From Sporobacter termitidis DSM 10068 (GTDB taxonomy: Bacteria > Bacillota > Clostridia > Oscillospirales > Oscillospiraceae), in NCBI RefSeq assembly GCF_900130065.1, contig NZ_FQXV01000006.1:62001-126000 (forward strand): DNA of 64,000 nucleotides. The letters are read 5' to 3'. Position 1 is the first letter of the stretch, and each line of letters begins with the position of its first letter. Shown piece after piece: positions 25,823-33,262 of this stretch. The notes below the pieces were generated by a model. The model saw nothing but the letters and a program-made list of their open reading frames with translations. It was not told where the DNA came from and did no database searches. The position numbers and the translations under genes were made by a program.

Positions 25823-26683
25823 ATGAAAATTCTCAATCAGATCGCCGGCGGCGACGGCGCGGCAAAGTTCCTCCTGGGGCTGGAGGATGCGCATACCGTG
25901 GAAACGCTGTATATGCACGACAAGGAGCTGTCCCTGACATATCACTCAACGGTCTGCGTCTCGTCGCAGGTGGGGTGCGCCGTGGGCTGCCGCTTCTGCG
26001 CCACCGGCGCGCAGGGCTTTATCCGCGATTTGAGCGCGGAGGAAATCTTCGGCCAGGTGGCGGTCTGCGACCGGTACAGGGCCGGCGCCGGCTGTCCGCC
26101 CATCGACGCCGTCGTTTTCGCCGGCATGGGCGAGCCGCTTTTCAACGACGGCAATGTGACGCGCGCCATCGAAAAAATCGCCGGCGAGACGGACATCCGG
26201 GGCTTTGAGCTGGCAACGGCCGGCATTGTGCCGAAAATCCGCGGGCTGACCGGCTTTGTCCGCGAAAAAAATATCCGCCTGCGGCTGAATCTTTCGCTGC
26301 ACGCCACCACGGACGAACAGCGCGCCCTGTTGATCCCGATGACAAAAAAATACGGCGTAAAGGCCATTCTCGACGCAGCCTCGGACTTTGCCGAGGCGAC
26401 CGGGACGACGGCGCGCGTCCGCTATATGCTGATCAAAGGCGTCAACGATTCCGACGCGGATATCGGCCGTTTGACCGGGCTTTTGAAGGGCCGGCCGCTG
26501 AAGCTGATTATTTCCTCGTACAATGACAACAATATGAATGGCCTCTCGCCCGTGGGCCCACTTGATGTTTTGGAATTTTATAGTAAAATAAGAGATAACG
26601 TCGACTGCGACATCTTCCACAACTTCGGCGGCGAGGTCCTGGGCGGCTGCGGCCAGCTCAGGCAGGCGAGAAAGATATCGTAG
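25823..26683 (+). CDS. RlmN/Cfr-family radical SAM protein lacking the N-terminal domain
   Basis: 286 residues. Radical SAM cluster cysteines in GCAVGCRFC (Cys52, Cys56, Cys59), preceded by VCVSSQVG (Cys45). GMGEPL, LNLSLHATTDEQRALLIPM and a C-terminal GGCGQLRQA with Cys276, the position of the RlmN methyl-carrying cysteine. So the methyl-transfer machinery looks intact. RlmN is usually about 340-380 residues and has a helical N-terminal domain that holds RNA; here only about 40 residues precede the cluster. The start ATG 25823 follows GGAGG by 5 bases. Expression under a cobalamin riboswitch is unexpected for a 23S rRNA/tRNA A2503/A37 methylase, so the substrate may differ. It could also be the only RlmN of the genome. 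Confidence 0.85.
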   Translation: MKILNQIAGGDGAAKFLLGLEDAHTVETLYMHDKELSLTYHSTVCVSSQVGCAVGCRFCATGAQGFIRDLSAEEIFGQVAVCDRYRAGAGCPPIDAVVFAGMGEPLFNDGNVTRAIEKIAGETDIRGFELATAGIVPKIRGLTGFVREKNIRLRLNLSLHATTDEQRALLIPMTKKYGVKAILDAASDFAEATGTTARVRYMLIKGVNDSDADIGRLTGLLKGRPLKLIISSYNDNNMNGLSPVGPLDVLEFYSKIRDNVDCDIFHNFGGEVLGGCGQLRQARKIS

Positions 26684-26716
26684 ATATCGGCAAAAATTTT
26701 TCCGGGAGTCATCGCG

Positions 26717-27670
26717 ATGAATAAAGTGATATGCGTCTACAGTTCCTCCAGCAACACCATCGACCCATCGTATTTCGGCGCGGCGGCCGAGCTGGGAAGG
26801 GAGATCGGCCGGCGGGGCCACGCCTTTCTCTACGGCGGCGGGCTGACGGGCCTCATGGGCGAAAGCGCCCGGGCCGCCCATGAAAACGGCGGCAGGGTCA
26901 TCGGCGTCATCCCCGAGGCCCTCAACGAAAAGGGGATCGTTTACGAATCGTGCGACGAGCTCGTCGTCACGGAGAGCATGCGCGAGCGGAAGGCGAGGAT
27001 GGACGCCCGGTCCGACGCGTTCATCGCGCTGCCCGGCGGCTTTGGGACCATCGAGGAGATCATGGAGATCATCACCCTCAAGCAGCTGCGCTATCACAAC
27101 AAGCCCATCGTCATCTTAAACGTGAACGGCTACTACAGCCATCTTTTGAAGCAGATCGACGCCGTGGTCGACCAGCAGTTTGCCAAGCCCGCCTGCTTTG
27201 ACCTCTATCTCGTCACCGAAAGCGTCACCGAGGCGCTGGAGTACATCGAGCGCTACGTCCCCACAGGCTATGAGGAGCGCTGGCTGACCGACGTGGAGCC
27301 GGCGGTGGAAACGGAAAGCCGCCCCAAAGGCGGCGGGCCGGCGGACTTTGAATACTGCAAAATCGAGGTCTATATCCCCAAAACCCATCTGGCGCTCTTA
27401 AAGGACGCTCTCAGAAGCGCGGACGCCGGGCATATCGGCAATTACGACTGCTGCCTGTCCTACAGCGATTCCACCGGCTGCTGGCGGGCGCTCCCCGGCA
27501 GCAGCCCGTATCAGGGCGACTTCAACGTCATCTGCGAGGCGGACGAGTACCGGGTGGAGGCCATCTGCCTGACAAGCAAGGTGGAGGAGACCATCCGGGC
27601 CGTTAAGGAAATCCACCCGTACGAGCAGCCCGTTATCAACGCTATACCTCTGTACAGAACGGGGTTTTAA
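26717..27670 (+). CDS. LOG-family protein fused to a PII/NIF3-like C-terminal domain
   Basis: 317 residues. The N-terminal half (1-190) is a LOG/TIGR00730 Rossmann protein with GGGLTGLMG (39-47) and PGGFGTIEE (105-113), the nucleotide-monophosphate phosphoribohydrolase motif. The C-terminal part (about 214-315: YCKIEVYIPKTHLALLKDAL, GHIGNYDCCLSYS, VEETIRAVKEIHPYEQPVIN) matches the PII-like domain found in NIF3/YqfO proteins. LOG enzymes cleave nucleoside monophosphates to base and ribose phosphate; the second domain may sense a metabolite. It starts 33 bp after the RlmN-like gene and is probably in the B12-controlled transcript. Confidence 0.85.
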   Translation: MNKVICVYSSSSNTIDPSYFGAAAELGREIGRRGHAFLYGGGLTGLMGESARAAHENGGRVIGVIPEALNEKGIVYESCDELVVTESMRERKARMDARSDAFIALPGGFGTIEEIMEIITLKQLRYHNKPIVILNVNGYYSHLLKQIDAVVDQQFAKPACFDLYLVTESVTEALEYIERYVPTGYEERWLTDVEPAVETESRPKGGGPADFEYCKIEVYIPKTHLALLKDALRSADAGHIGNYDCCLSYSDSTGCWRALPGSSPYQGDFNVICEADEYRVEAICLTSKVEETIRAVKEIHPYEQPVINAIPLYRTGF

Positions 27671-27684
27671 CATTCAAAATAAAC

Positions 27685-27735
27685 GGGCGGCAAAGCCGCC
27701 CCGTGGGGGACGCCGTTCTCGGCGTCCTATTTTTA
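27685..27735 (+). terminator. Double hairpin and terminator after the LOG gene
   Basis: GGGCGGC-AAA-GCCGCCC (27685-27701), then GGACGCC-GTTCTC-GGCGTCC (27708-27727) followed by TATTTTTATT. The second is a good Rho-independent terminator. Confidence 0.8.
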
Positions 27736-27741
27736 TTGACG

Positions 27742-28329
27742 TTACCGCCCGCCCAGCCTTGTAAACTCCTCCGGGGTCAGGTTGTAGAATTCGACGGCGA
27801 AGGAATCTCCGGCACAGCGGAGCTTGCTGATGCAGACGTTTTTGAGGACTGTCTGCCCCGTGCCGAGCTCGCCGCCCGACAGCACCGATAAAAGCGCGTT
27901 GATGGACGCGCCGTGAGAGACCAGAAGGATGTTTTCAGCGCCGCCGCACGCCTTATAAGCGTTCAAAACCCGCAGGAGCCTGTCCGTGAGGACATCGAAG
28001 GGCTCCATGCCGGGGTCCTCCCCGCTGGCCAGGAGCGCCTCCCGCTCCGGGAGCGTGATGCCGGAGAGCCTGCCGAAATCGCGCTCGGTCAGCCCCTCCT
28101 CCACGATCACGGGCGGGCCGCCCGTATATTCGGAGATGATCTCCGCCGTCTTTACCGCCCGCTTCAAGGGGCTCGACAGGATGCGGCCGGCCTTGACGCC
28201 GCGCAGGGCCCTGGCACACTCGGCGGACTGGCGGATGCCCGTTTCGTTGAGCTCGATATCCTCGATCCCCTGCAGCCTGTTCTGCCTGTTCCAGTCCGTC
28301 TCGCCGTGTCTGATGAGGTAAAAGGTCAT
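27742..28329 (-). CDS. Histidine phosphatase family protein (phosphoglycerate mutase/CobC-like)
   Basis: 195 residues. Catalytic RHGETDWN at residues 7-14, SSPLKRAVKTAEII, the acid residue in ERDFGRLSG, and the second His in LVSHGASINALL. Length and motifs fit the branch-1 phosphatases that include GpmB, PhoE and CobC (alpha-ribazole phosphatase). A CobC role is possible since a cobalamin switch is 2 kb away, but no cobalamin biosynthesis genes are present, so I leave it general. Convergent with the LOG gene across a terminator. Confidence 0.88.
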   Translation of the reverse strand: MTFYLIRHGETDWNRQNRLQGIEDIELNETGIRQSAECARALRGVKAGRILSSPLKRAVKTAEIISEYTGGPPVIVEEGLTERDFGRLSGITLPEREALLASGEDPGMEPFDVLTDRLLRVLNAYKACGGAENILLVSHGASINALLSVLSGGELGTGQTVLKNVCISKLRCAGDSFAVEFYNLTPEEFTRLGGR

Positions 28330-28486
28330 GAAGCAATATCCCCTGCGTTGTGTTTATTCTTGTATGAAAAGTATATCATACTCGGCGCGCAAGAAAAAGG
28401 GCTTCGATTTCCTCTATCGGACATAAGAGCGCGTCCTGGAACTTTAATCCGGCAGCCTGTCAAAAAAACTGCATACAAAGGGGAAC

Positions 28487-28639
28487 GCCTCGCAGAGTTT
28501 GCCGCCGGAGCGGCAAATAAATTCAAAATTGTCACGCAGGAGGACATGCGCCTCCGGAGTGACACTTCTCATGCAGCGCGCGGCTGAGCGCGCTGTATGC
28601 AGCCCCTTGTCAATAAAGCCCGAAGGGCTTTATCGACAG
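28487..28639 (+). repeat. Dispersed multi-hairpin element, copy A
   Basis: 153 bp, near-identical to the inverse complement of 37424-37579. Successive hairpins: TTTGCCGCCGGAGCGGCAAA; GTCACGCAGGAGG...CCTCCGGAGTGAC; GCATG/GCGCGCGGCTGAGCGCGC/ATGC; and a GTCAATAAAGCCC-GAA-GGGCTTTATCGAC stem. A translated frame is similar between copies only because the DNA is. Confidence 0.85.
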
Positions 28640-28642
28640 CTT

Positions 28643-28676
28643 GAAGCGGCGCTGAACGTCTGTTCAGCGCCGCTTC
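28643..28676. repeat. Perfect 15-bp inverted repeat
   Basis: GAAGCGGCGCTGAAC, loop GTCT, GTTCAGCGCCGCTTC. No T-tract; adjacent to the dispersed element. Confidence 0.65.
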
Positions 28677-28776
28677 CGGAAAAGGAGAAAAACTGAATGG
28701 GAATACAAGATATGCGCCGGGCGGGTGTCTTTTTTTGTCGAACGGGGGAATTTTTGCGCGATTGGCGCGCCGGGCT

Positions 28777-29853
28777 TCAGTGATCCGCCGAAGCGCCGGG
28801 CATATAGTCGCGCAGGCCGCCGTAGACGGCGGGTATCTCGCGGAGGGCGACGACGGACAGCGTCGCGTCCTTCCCGCTCCCGGGCGGGGCGTTCGGCGCC
28901 GGGAAGCTGTCGACGATGACTTTACCGAGCTCGACGGTGTCGATGGAGGTATTTGTGCCCAGGGCGCTGAGCCACGCGGTGTAATCCCAGCCGTACGCCG
29001 GCGCCATCTCCTCCGAGCCGATCAGGTAATCGGCGTATGGCTCCAGCATGTATGCCGTTTCGACGGAGCTCGTGAGGCAGGCGTCAAAGCCGACAAAATC
29101 GAATTTCATGCCGCTGTCCATGAGCGCGCGGGCGATATCCGGCAGGAAAAGGACGGTGTCCGGGTACAGCTCGTCGGCGCCGTAGCCGTAGAGCGAACCG
29201 CCGCTGTGGTCCCAGAAGACGAGCGCATACCGGTTGGCCGGGTAGCTCGCCGCGGCAAAGCTGATGAAATCGCCCAGCTGATCCGGGCTGAGCATGGCCG
29301 TGGAGCCCAGGTCGGACAGCTCCCGAAGGCGGCCGTCCTCGATCGACCAGCGCTGGACGGTGCCGCCGGAGATGGCCCCGGTGCTCCAGGACGTGCTGCC
29401 GCCCGTTTCGAGGACGACATTGACGTTGTCGCCCAGGTCGGCCTCAAGCATCTCCCTGATGTCCAGCGTGGCATAGCCGCCGCCAGACTCCAGGTCGGAC
29501 CCGCAGACGTAGATCATAACGGTGGCCTTATCCCTGCCGCCGCCCAGAAGCTGCGTGTAATTCTTGCGGAACCCGTCCGCGGCCGTTCCGGCGGCGCCGG
29601 ACGCGGACGCTCCGGCCGTTTGGCCGGCGCTGACGCCCAGAACCGGGCCTTCGTCCTTTGTGTCGTTAACCAGGGCCAACAGGATAACAGGCACGAGGAC
29701 GGCGGCAAGCGCCAAAAGCAGAATCGCGGCGGTGCGGCCGGTATTCTTTTTTCCCGCCGGTATATCGCCGGCGTCCGGCGCCAGGTAAGCGCCGCAATTT
29801 TGGCAGAACATTGCTTCATCGGGGGTTATGCTGCCGCATCGAGCACAGTACAT
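28777..29853 (-). CDS. Zinc-ribbon, membrane-anchored clostripain-family (C11) protease, possibly C-terminally shortened
   Basis: 358 residues. N-terminal ribbon CARCGSITPDEAMFCQNC, one membrane span (about 42-62), a Gly/Ala/Ser linker, then a peptidase C11 domain: VMIYVCGSDLESGGG, catalytic His in ALVFWDHSGGSLYG, catalytic Cys in FVGFDACLTSS, and YLIGSEEMAPAYGWDY. Clostripain-type proteases cut after basic residues. The protein stops soon after the catalytic core (GLRDYMPGASADH), next to a repeat-rich gap, whereas many relatives carry a further C-terminal region. Start ATG 29853 follows GGAGGTCTTT. The ribbon would be cytosolic and the protease outside. Confidence 0.82.
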   Translation of the reverse strand: MYCARCGSITPDEAMFCQNCGAYLAPDAGDIPAGKKNTGRTAAILLLALAAVLVPVILLALVNDTKDEGPVLGVSAGQTAGASASGAAGTAADGFRKNYTQLLGGGRDKATVMIYVCGSDLESGGGYATLDIREMLEADLGDNVNVVLETGGSTSWSTGAISGGTVQRWSIEDGRLRELSDLGSTAMLSPDQLGDFISFAAASYPANRYALVFWDHSGGSLYGYGADELYPDTVLFLPDIARALMDSGMKFDFVGFDACLTSSVETAYMLEPYADYLIGSEEMAPAYGWDYTAWLSALGTNTSIDTVELGKVIVDSFPAPNAPPGSGKDATLSVVALREIPAVYGGLRDYMPGASADH

Positions 29854-30021
29854 AAAGACCTCCAAAGCGCCGTGGCGCAGTTGCCGTAAATTTACTTTTA
29901 ATAACATTTTACATGTTGTTTCGCCCGAATTCAAGCCTGGCGGCACACATTTGGTATCTTTTTGGCCGCTTCCCCCGGCATGGAGAAATCCCATTATATT
30001 ATATTCGGCAAAATTATTTTT

Positions 30022-30062
30022 GTGCCTGCCCCGGCGGCCCTGACGGGCACCGGGGCAGGCAC
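30022..30062. repeat. 13-bp inverted repeat
   Basis: GTGCCTGCCCCGG and CCGGGGCAGGCAC separated by 15 bp, in the gap between the protease start and the metallo-hydrolase end. Possible stem-loop after the minus-strand hydrolase gene; no T-tract in that direction. Confidence 0.5.
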
Positions 30063-30094
30063 AGGCAGATCATGTCCATTGGACACCATTTACG

Positions 30095-30748
30095 TCAATC
30101 GTACCGGAGAACGGCGACGCCGGCATGCTCCCGGAGGTTTGACGGGCCGACATCGAGAATGTCGTACTTTGTTGCTTCCATGCCCGACGCCGCAATGAAA
30201 TCGCCGACCTTGCCGAAAGCGAGCCCCAGGGGGCCCATCGCCTTTGTCCTGTAATGCATCGGCACGACCACCGCGGGGCGGAGCTGGCGCATGACCTCGG
30301 CGGCCCTGCGGGCGTCCAGCGTGAGCGCGCGCCCGCCGCCGACGGGCACCATCAGGATATCCGCTTTCCCGACCGCGGCAAGCTGTTCGGGGCTCAGAAG
30401 ATGCCCCAGGTCGCCGCAGTGGCAGACGCGCAGGCCGTCGATGGTCAGGTTGTAGACAATATTCTTTCCCCGCTTCGCGCCCGAGACATTATCGTGAAAG
30501 GTCTCCACGCCGGTGAGCTCTATGCCGGCGGCAGTGAAATGCCCCGGGTCCCTGATGTGCTCGAAATCGCCGCACACCGCGCCGACGTGGTTGTGGTCCC
30601 GGTGATTGTGACTGGTGGTGACGAGCTCCGCCTCCAGCGGCACCGGCAGCTTGTAGCCGAGCATGTTCTCATAGGGGTCCGTCACGATTCTGGTGCCGTT
30701 TTCGGCCGTGATCAGAAAGCAGGACTGTCCGAACCATTTAATTTTCAT
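30095..30748 (-). CDS. Metallo-beta-lactamase-fold metal-dependent hydrolase
   Basis: 217 residues. KIKWFGQSCFLITAENGTRI, metal motif TTSHNHRDHNHVG (HxHxDH), CHCGDLGHLL, ILMVPVGGGRALTLDARRAA and VPMHYRT follow the UPF0173/UlaG-like branch. Substrate unknown. ATG 30748 follows GAGG; it overlaps the MFS gene end by 11 bp, so both are in one operon with the transporter first. Confidence 0.85.
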   Translation of the reverse strand: MKIKWFGQSCFLITAENGTRIVTDPYENMLGYKLPVPLEAELVTTSHNHRDHNHVGAVCGDFEHIRDPGHFTAAGIELTGVETFHDNVSGAKRGKNIVYNLTIDGLRVCHCGDLGHLLSPEQLAAVGKADILMVPVGGGRALTLDARRAAEVMRQLRPAVVVPMHYRTKAMGPLGLAFGKVGDFIAASGMEATKYDILDVGPSNLREHAGVAVLRYD

Positions 30749-31961
30749 GTACCTCGTCCTTTCGGATGATTTCATTGCCGCCGAGCCGGCGGTAAACCTT
30801 AAAATATACCCATACCGCGTTTAAAAGCAGCAGCGCGCTCGTCACAAAAAATACGTACCGGATGCCGAACCAGCCGGCGATCTGCCCGCCCAGGACGGCG
30901 CCGCCGAACACGCCCAGATACCCCGCCGAAATGGTGAACCCGAACACCCGGCCGGTGAGGGCGCCTGGCGTTATTTTCTTGACCAGGGTGTTGACGGAGG
31001 GGTTGAGCCCGCCCAGCGTCAGGCCCAGAAGAAAGCGGAGCGCCATGAGCTGCCAGGGGCTGGTGACGAACGCCTGCGGGATATAGAAGATGCCCGCGGC
31101 GATCAGCGCGAACAGCATGACCTTGTGCGCCCCGACCTTATCCGACAGCCGCCCCAGCTGCGGCGCGGCAATGATGTTGGCAAGCCCCGAGGCCGAGAAC
31201 GCCAGCCCCGCGATCAGCGCCACGTGGCTGGCGTCCCGCGTGAGCTGGGCGACGTAGACGGTGATGATCGGCTCGATCGTATAAAGGCCCAGCGTGATGA
31301 TAAGAAACGTCACCGACAGGGTCACTGTCAGGCTTTTTTCGGGGACGCTCCGCCAAACCTCCCGCATGCTCATCGCCTTTTTGTCCTCACGGACGAACGA
31401 CTCCTTGACGAAAAGCAGCGTTGTGACAAAGGCCACGAACACCAGCGCGCCCGTGATGTAAAATACGGCCCGCAGGCCGCCCTGATCCTCGATAAGGCCG
31501 CCGATCGTGGGCCCCAGGAGAGACCCGGCGACGCTGGCTGTAGAAAGCGTGCCCAGGGCAAAGCCGGCATGCTCCTTGTCTGTCTGGGTGGCGATGAGCG
31601 TGGTGCAGGCGGTGGAGTAGCCGGTGATGGCGCCCTGCAGCAGGCGCAGCACGATGAGAACGTAGACGTTGGCCGCAAAGCCCATGCAAAAAATGACGAC
31701 GGACATGCCGAGACTGGCCCGGAGCAGCATGGGCTTTCTCCCGATTCTGTCGGCCGCGTGGCCCCAGATGGGCGAGAAAACGGCGGAGACGATGTAGGTG
31801 ATGCCGAACGCCAGGCCCGAAAGCTGCGCGACCAGCGAGGTACTGTCCACGCCGAGATGCTCTATGTACAGCGGCAGCACCGGCGCAATCTGGCTGAGCC
31901 CCACGCCGGTGACGAACATCCCGAACCAGCAGACGAATAAGTTGCGCTTCCAAAGCGGCAT
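30738..31961 (-). CDS. MFS transporter, 12 spans
   Basis: 407 residues of the DHA1-type drug or metabolite exporter. Spans are regular; the A-motif-like GHAADRIGRKPML lies between spans 2 and 3 and GRLSDKVGAHKVML repeats it in the second half. ATG 31961 follows AGGAGGTCTTTTTTT; an upstream in-frame ATG lacks an RBS. It is translationally coupled to the hydrolase gene and lies next to an AraC regulator on the same strand. Substrate unknown. Confidence 0.88.
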   Translation of the reverse strand: MPLWKRNLFVCWFGMFVTGVGLSQIAPVLPLYIEHLGVDSTSLVAQLSGLAFGITYIVSAVFSPIWGHAADRIGRKPMLLRASLGMSVVIFCMGFAANVYVLIVLRLLQGAITGYSTACTTLIATQTDKEHAGFALGTLSTASVAGSLLGPTIGGLIEDQGGLRAVFYITGALVFVAFVTTLLFVKESFVREDKKAMSMREVWRSVPEKSLTVTLSVTFLIITLGLYTIEPIITVYVAQLTRDASHVALIAGLAFSASGLANIIAAPQLGRLSDKVGAHKVMLFALIAAGIFYIPQAFVTSPWQLMALRFLLGLTLGGLNPSVNTLVKKITPGALTGRVFGFTISAGYLGVFGGAVLGGQIAGWFGIRYVFFVTSALLLLNAVWVYFKVYRRLGGNEIIRKDEVHEN

Positions 31962-32042
31962 AAAAAAAGACCTCCTGCCGAAGACATGAATCATATTCCA
32001 CGACATCATAGTCCATCGGCAGACCGTTTTCCATGCAAAATC

Positions 32043-32867
32043 TTATACTTCATGAACGATCCTGCTGTAAAATTCAGAAGGGCTCACCCCGACGAGTCTT
32101 TTGAACGTCCTGCTGAAATAAAACTCGTCGGCGAAGCCCAGAAGCTGCGATACCTCCCTGACCTTTTTGCCGCCCTCGGGAAGCAGCTCCTTGGCCTTGT
32201 CGATCTTCAGCTTCGTAAAATATTCGATGACGGTGCAGCCCGTGGCTTTCCGGAACACTCTGGACAGATACGCCGGCGACAGCTGCACGAGGCGGGACAG
32301 CCCATCCAGCGTCACCTTGCCGCCGAGGTTCTCCAGCATAAACGCGATGACCTTTTCCACCTTGCGCGCGGCGGCGTAATTCGGGCTTTCCTCCGTCTCG
32401 TTTTGCGTGATCTTTATCAGCAGCTGCTGGAGCTGCGTCTTGGCCTCAAACTCATACCGGGGCAGCTTGGCGTACCAGCCGTCCACCAGCTTTTTAAAAA
32501 GCTCTTCCACCCCGCGGGCGTCGCTCAGCGCCCGGGCGGGAGACAGCGGCAGCGCCCGCGCCTCATCCCGAACGTCCCACTTCCCGTCGCTGAGGCGCAC
32601 ACGCGCGCAGGAGAAATGGACGGTCAGGAGGCCGGCGGGCGCGTCGGCCCGCATCTCCAGCGCATGCGGCACATTCGGCGCGATATACAAAAGCATCCCG
32701 CTTTGAAACGGGTGCCTTTTCCCCCGGACCGTTATACTCCCCGTCCCGGCGGTGACGAGCAGAAGCTCGTGGTGGGACAGCATTTTCATCATGGTGGGCC
32801 GAAACTCCCCAGGCTCGCGCTTTCCACCGTTGCAGTAATGGATATGAAAAAACAGATCATTGACCAT
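32043..32867 (-). CDS. AraC-family transcriptional regulator with N-terminal cupin domain
   Basis: 274 residues. Cupin-like sensor (about 10-110: HHELLLVTAGTGSITVRGK, QSGMLLYIAPNVPHALEM) and a C-terminal double helix-turn-helix (about 175-272: GGKVTLDGLSRLVQLSPAYL, AKELLPEGGKKVREVSQLLG, and the family end DEFYFSRTFKRLVGVSPSEF). Likely a sugar or aromatic-responsive activator. ATG 32867 follows GGGAGAAAGCC. It is 80 bp upstream of the MFS-hydrolase genes on the same strand, so they are its likely targets. Confidence 0.88.
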   Translation of the reverse strand: MVNDLFFHIHYCNGGKREPGEFRPTMMKMLSHHELLLVTAGTGSITVRGKRHPFQSGMLLYIAPNVPHALEMRADAPAGLLTVHFSCARVRLSDGKWDVRDEARALPLSPARALSDARGVEELFKKLVDGWYAKLPRYEFEAKTQLQQLLIKITQNETEESPNYAAARKVEKVIAFMLENLGGKVTLDGLSRLVQLSPAYLSRVFRKATGCTVIEYFTKLKIDKAKELLPEGGKKVREVSQLLGFADEFYFSRTFKRLVGVSPSEFYSRIVHEV

Positions 32868-32953
32868 GGCTTTCTCCCGAATAAAGCTTTTTGAAAATAT
32901 CGTAGCACAACGGTTCACCCTTATGCAACGGGCGGCGGCGACGAAAATTGCTG

Positions 32954-32982
32954 TTGCAATTTCCGGCAGCCTGCGTTATGAT
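32954..32982 (+). promoter_or_regulatory. Promoter of the rib operon
   Basis: TTGCAA, 17-bp spacer, TATGAT; ends about 22 bp before the FMN riboswitch. Confidence 0.65.
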
Positions 32983-33004
32983 ATTATTATAAGTTCATAT
33001 TGTG

Positions 33005-33112
33005 TCTTCAGGGCAGGGTGTGATTCCCTACCGGTGGTATAGCCCACGAGCGCCAAGGCGCAGATTCGGTGAAATTCCGAGGCCGACAGTTATAGTCTGG
33101 ATGAAAGAAGAT
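33005..33112 (+). promoter_or_regulatory. FMN riboswitch (RFN element)
   Basis: P1 arms TCTTC and GAAGA; core AGGGCAGGGTGTGATTCCCT, ACCGGTGGTATAGCCCACGA, GATTCGGTGAAATTCCGAGG, CCGACAGTTATAGTCTGGAT and GAAAGAAG follow the RFN consensus. Binding of FMN should favour the terminators that follow. Confidence 0.97.
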
Positions 33113-33144
33113 GACATGCGCGCGATTTGCCGTGCCTTTGATTG

Positions 33145-33175
33145 CTCTGGAATGTAAATTCCGGAGTTTTTTTGT
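33145..33175 (+). terminator. Riboswitch-controlled terminator
   Basis: CTCTGGAAT-GTAA-ATTCCGGAG followed by TTTTTTTG, 32 bp after the aptamer. Confidence 0.85.
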
Positions 33176-33206
33176 TTAAAGCATTTTCGCAGCGCTGCGC
33201 ATAATA

Positions 33207-33237
33207 AACGCCATGAAGATTTTCATGGCGTTTTTTT
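33207..33237 (+). terminator. Second terminator hairpin in the rib leader
   Basis: AACGCCATGAA-GAT-TTTCATGGCGTT followed by TTTTTTT, just before the ribD ribosome site. Two terminators in series are unusual. Confidence 0.8.
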
Positions 33238-33262
33238 GTTTGTTTAGAAAGGAGGCGCGCCA

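Larger units (their letters stand above)
28330..28776. other. Gene-free stretch with dispersed repeat and hairpins
   Basis: No supported gene. It contains the probable promoter of the phosphatase gene (AT-rich 28335-28385, minus), the structured repeat 28487-28639, and a perfect 15-4-15 hairpin at 28643-28676. The apparent frame across the repeat is not supported by a ribosome site. Confidence 0.6.

Noticed and set aside
27742-28329. Naming the histidine phosphatase CobC
   Set aside because: No cobalamin synthesis genes nearby; motifs are shared by the whole family.
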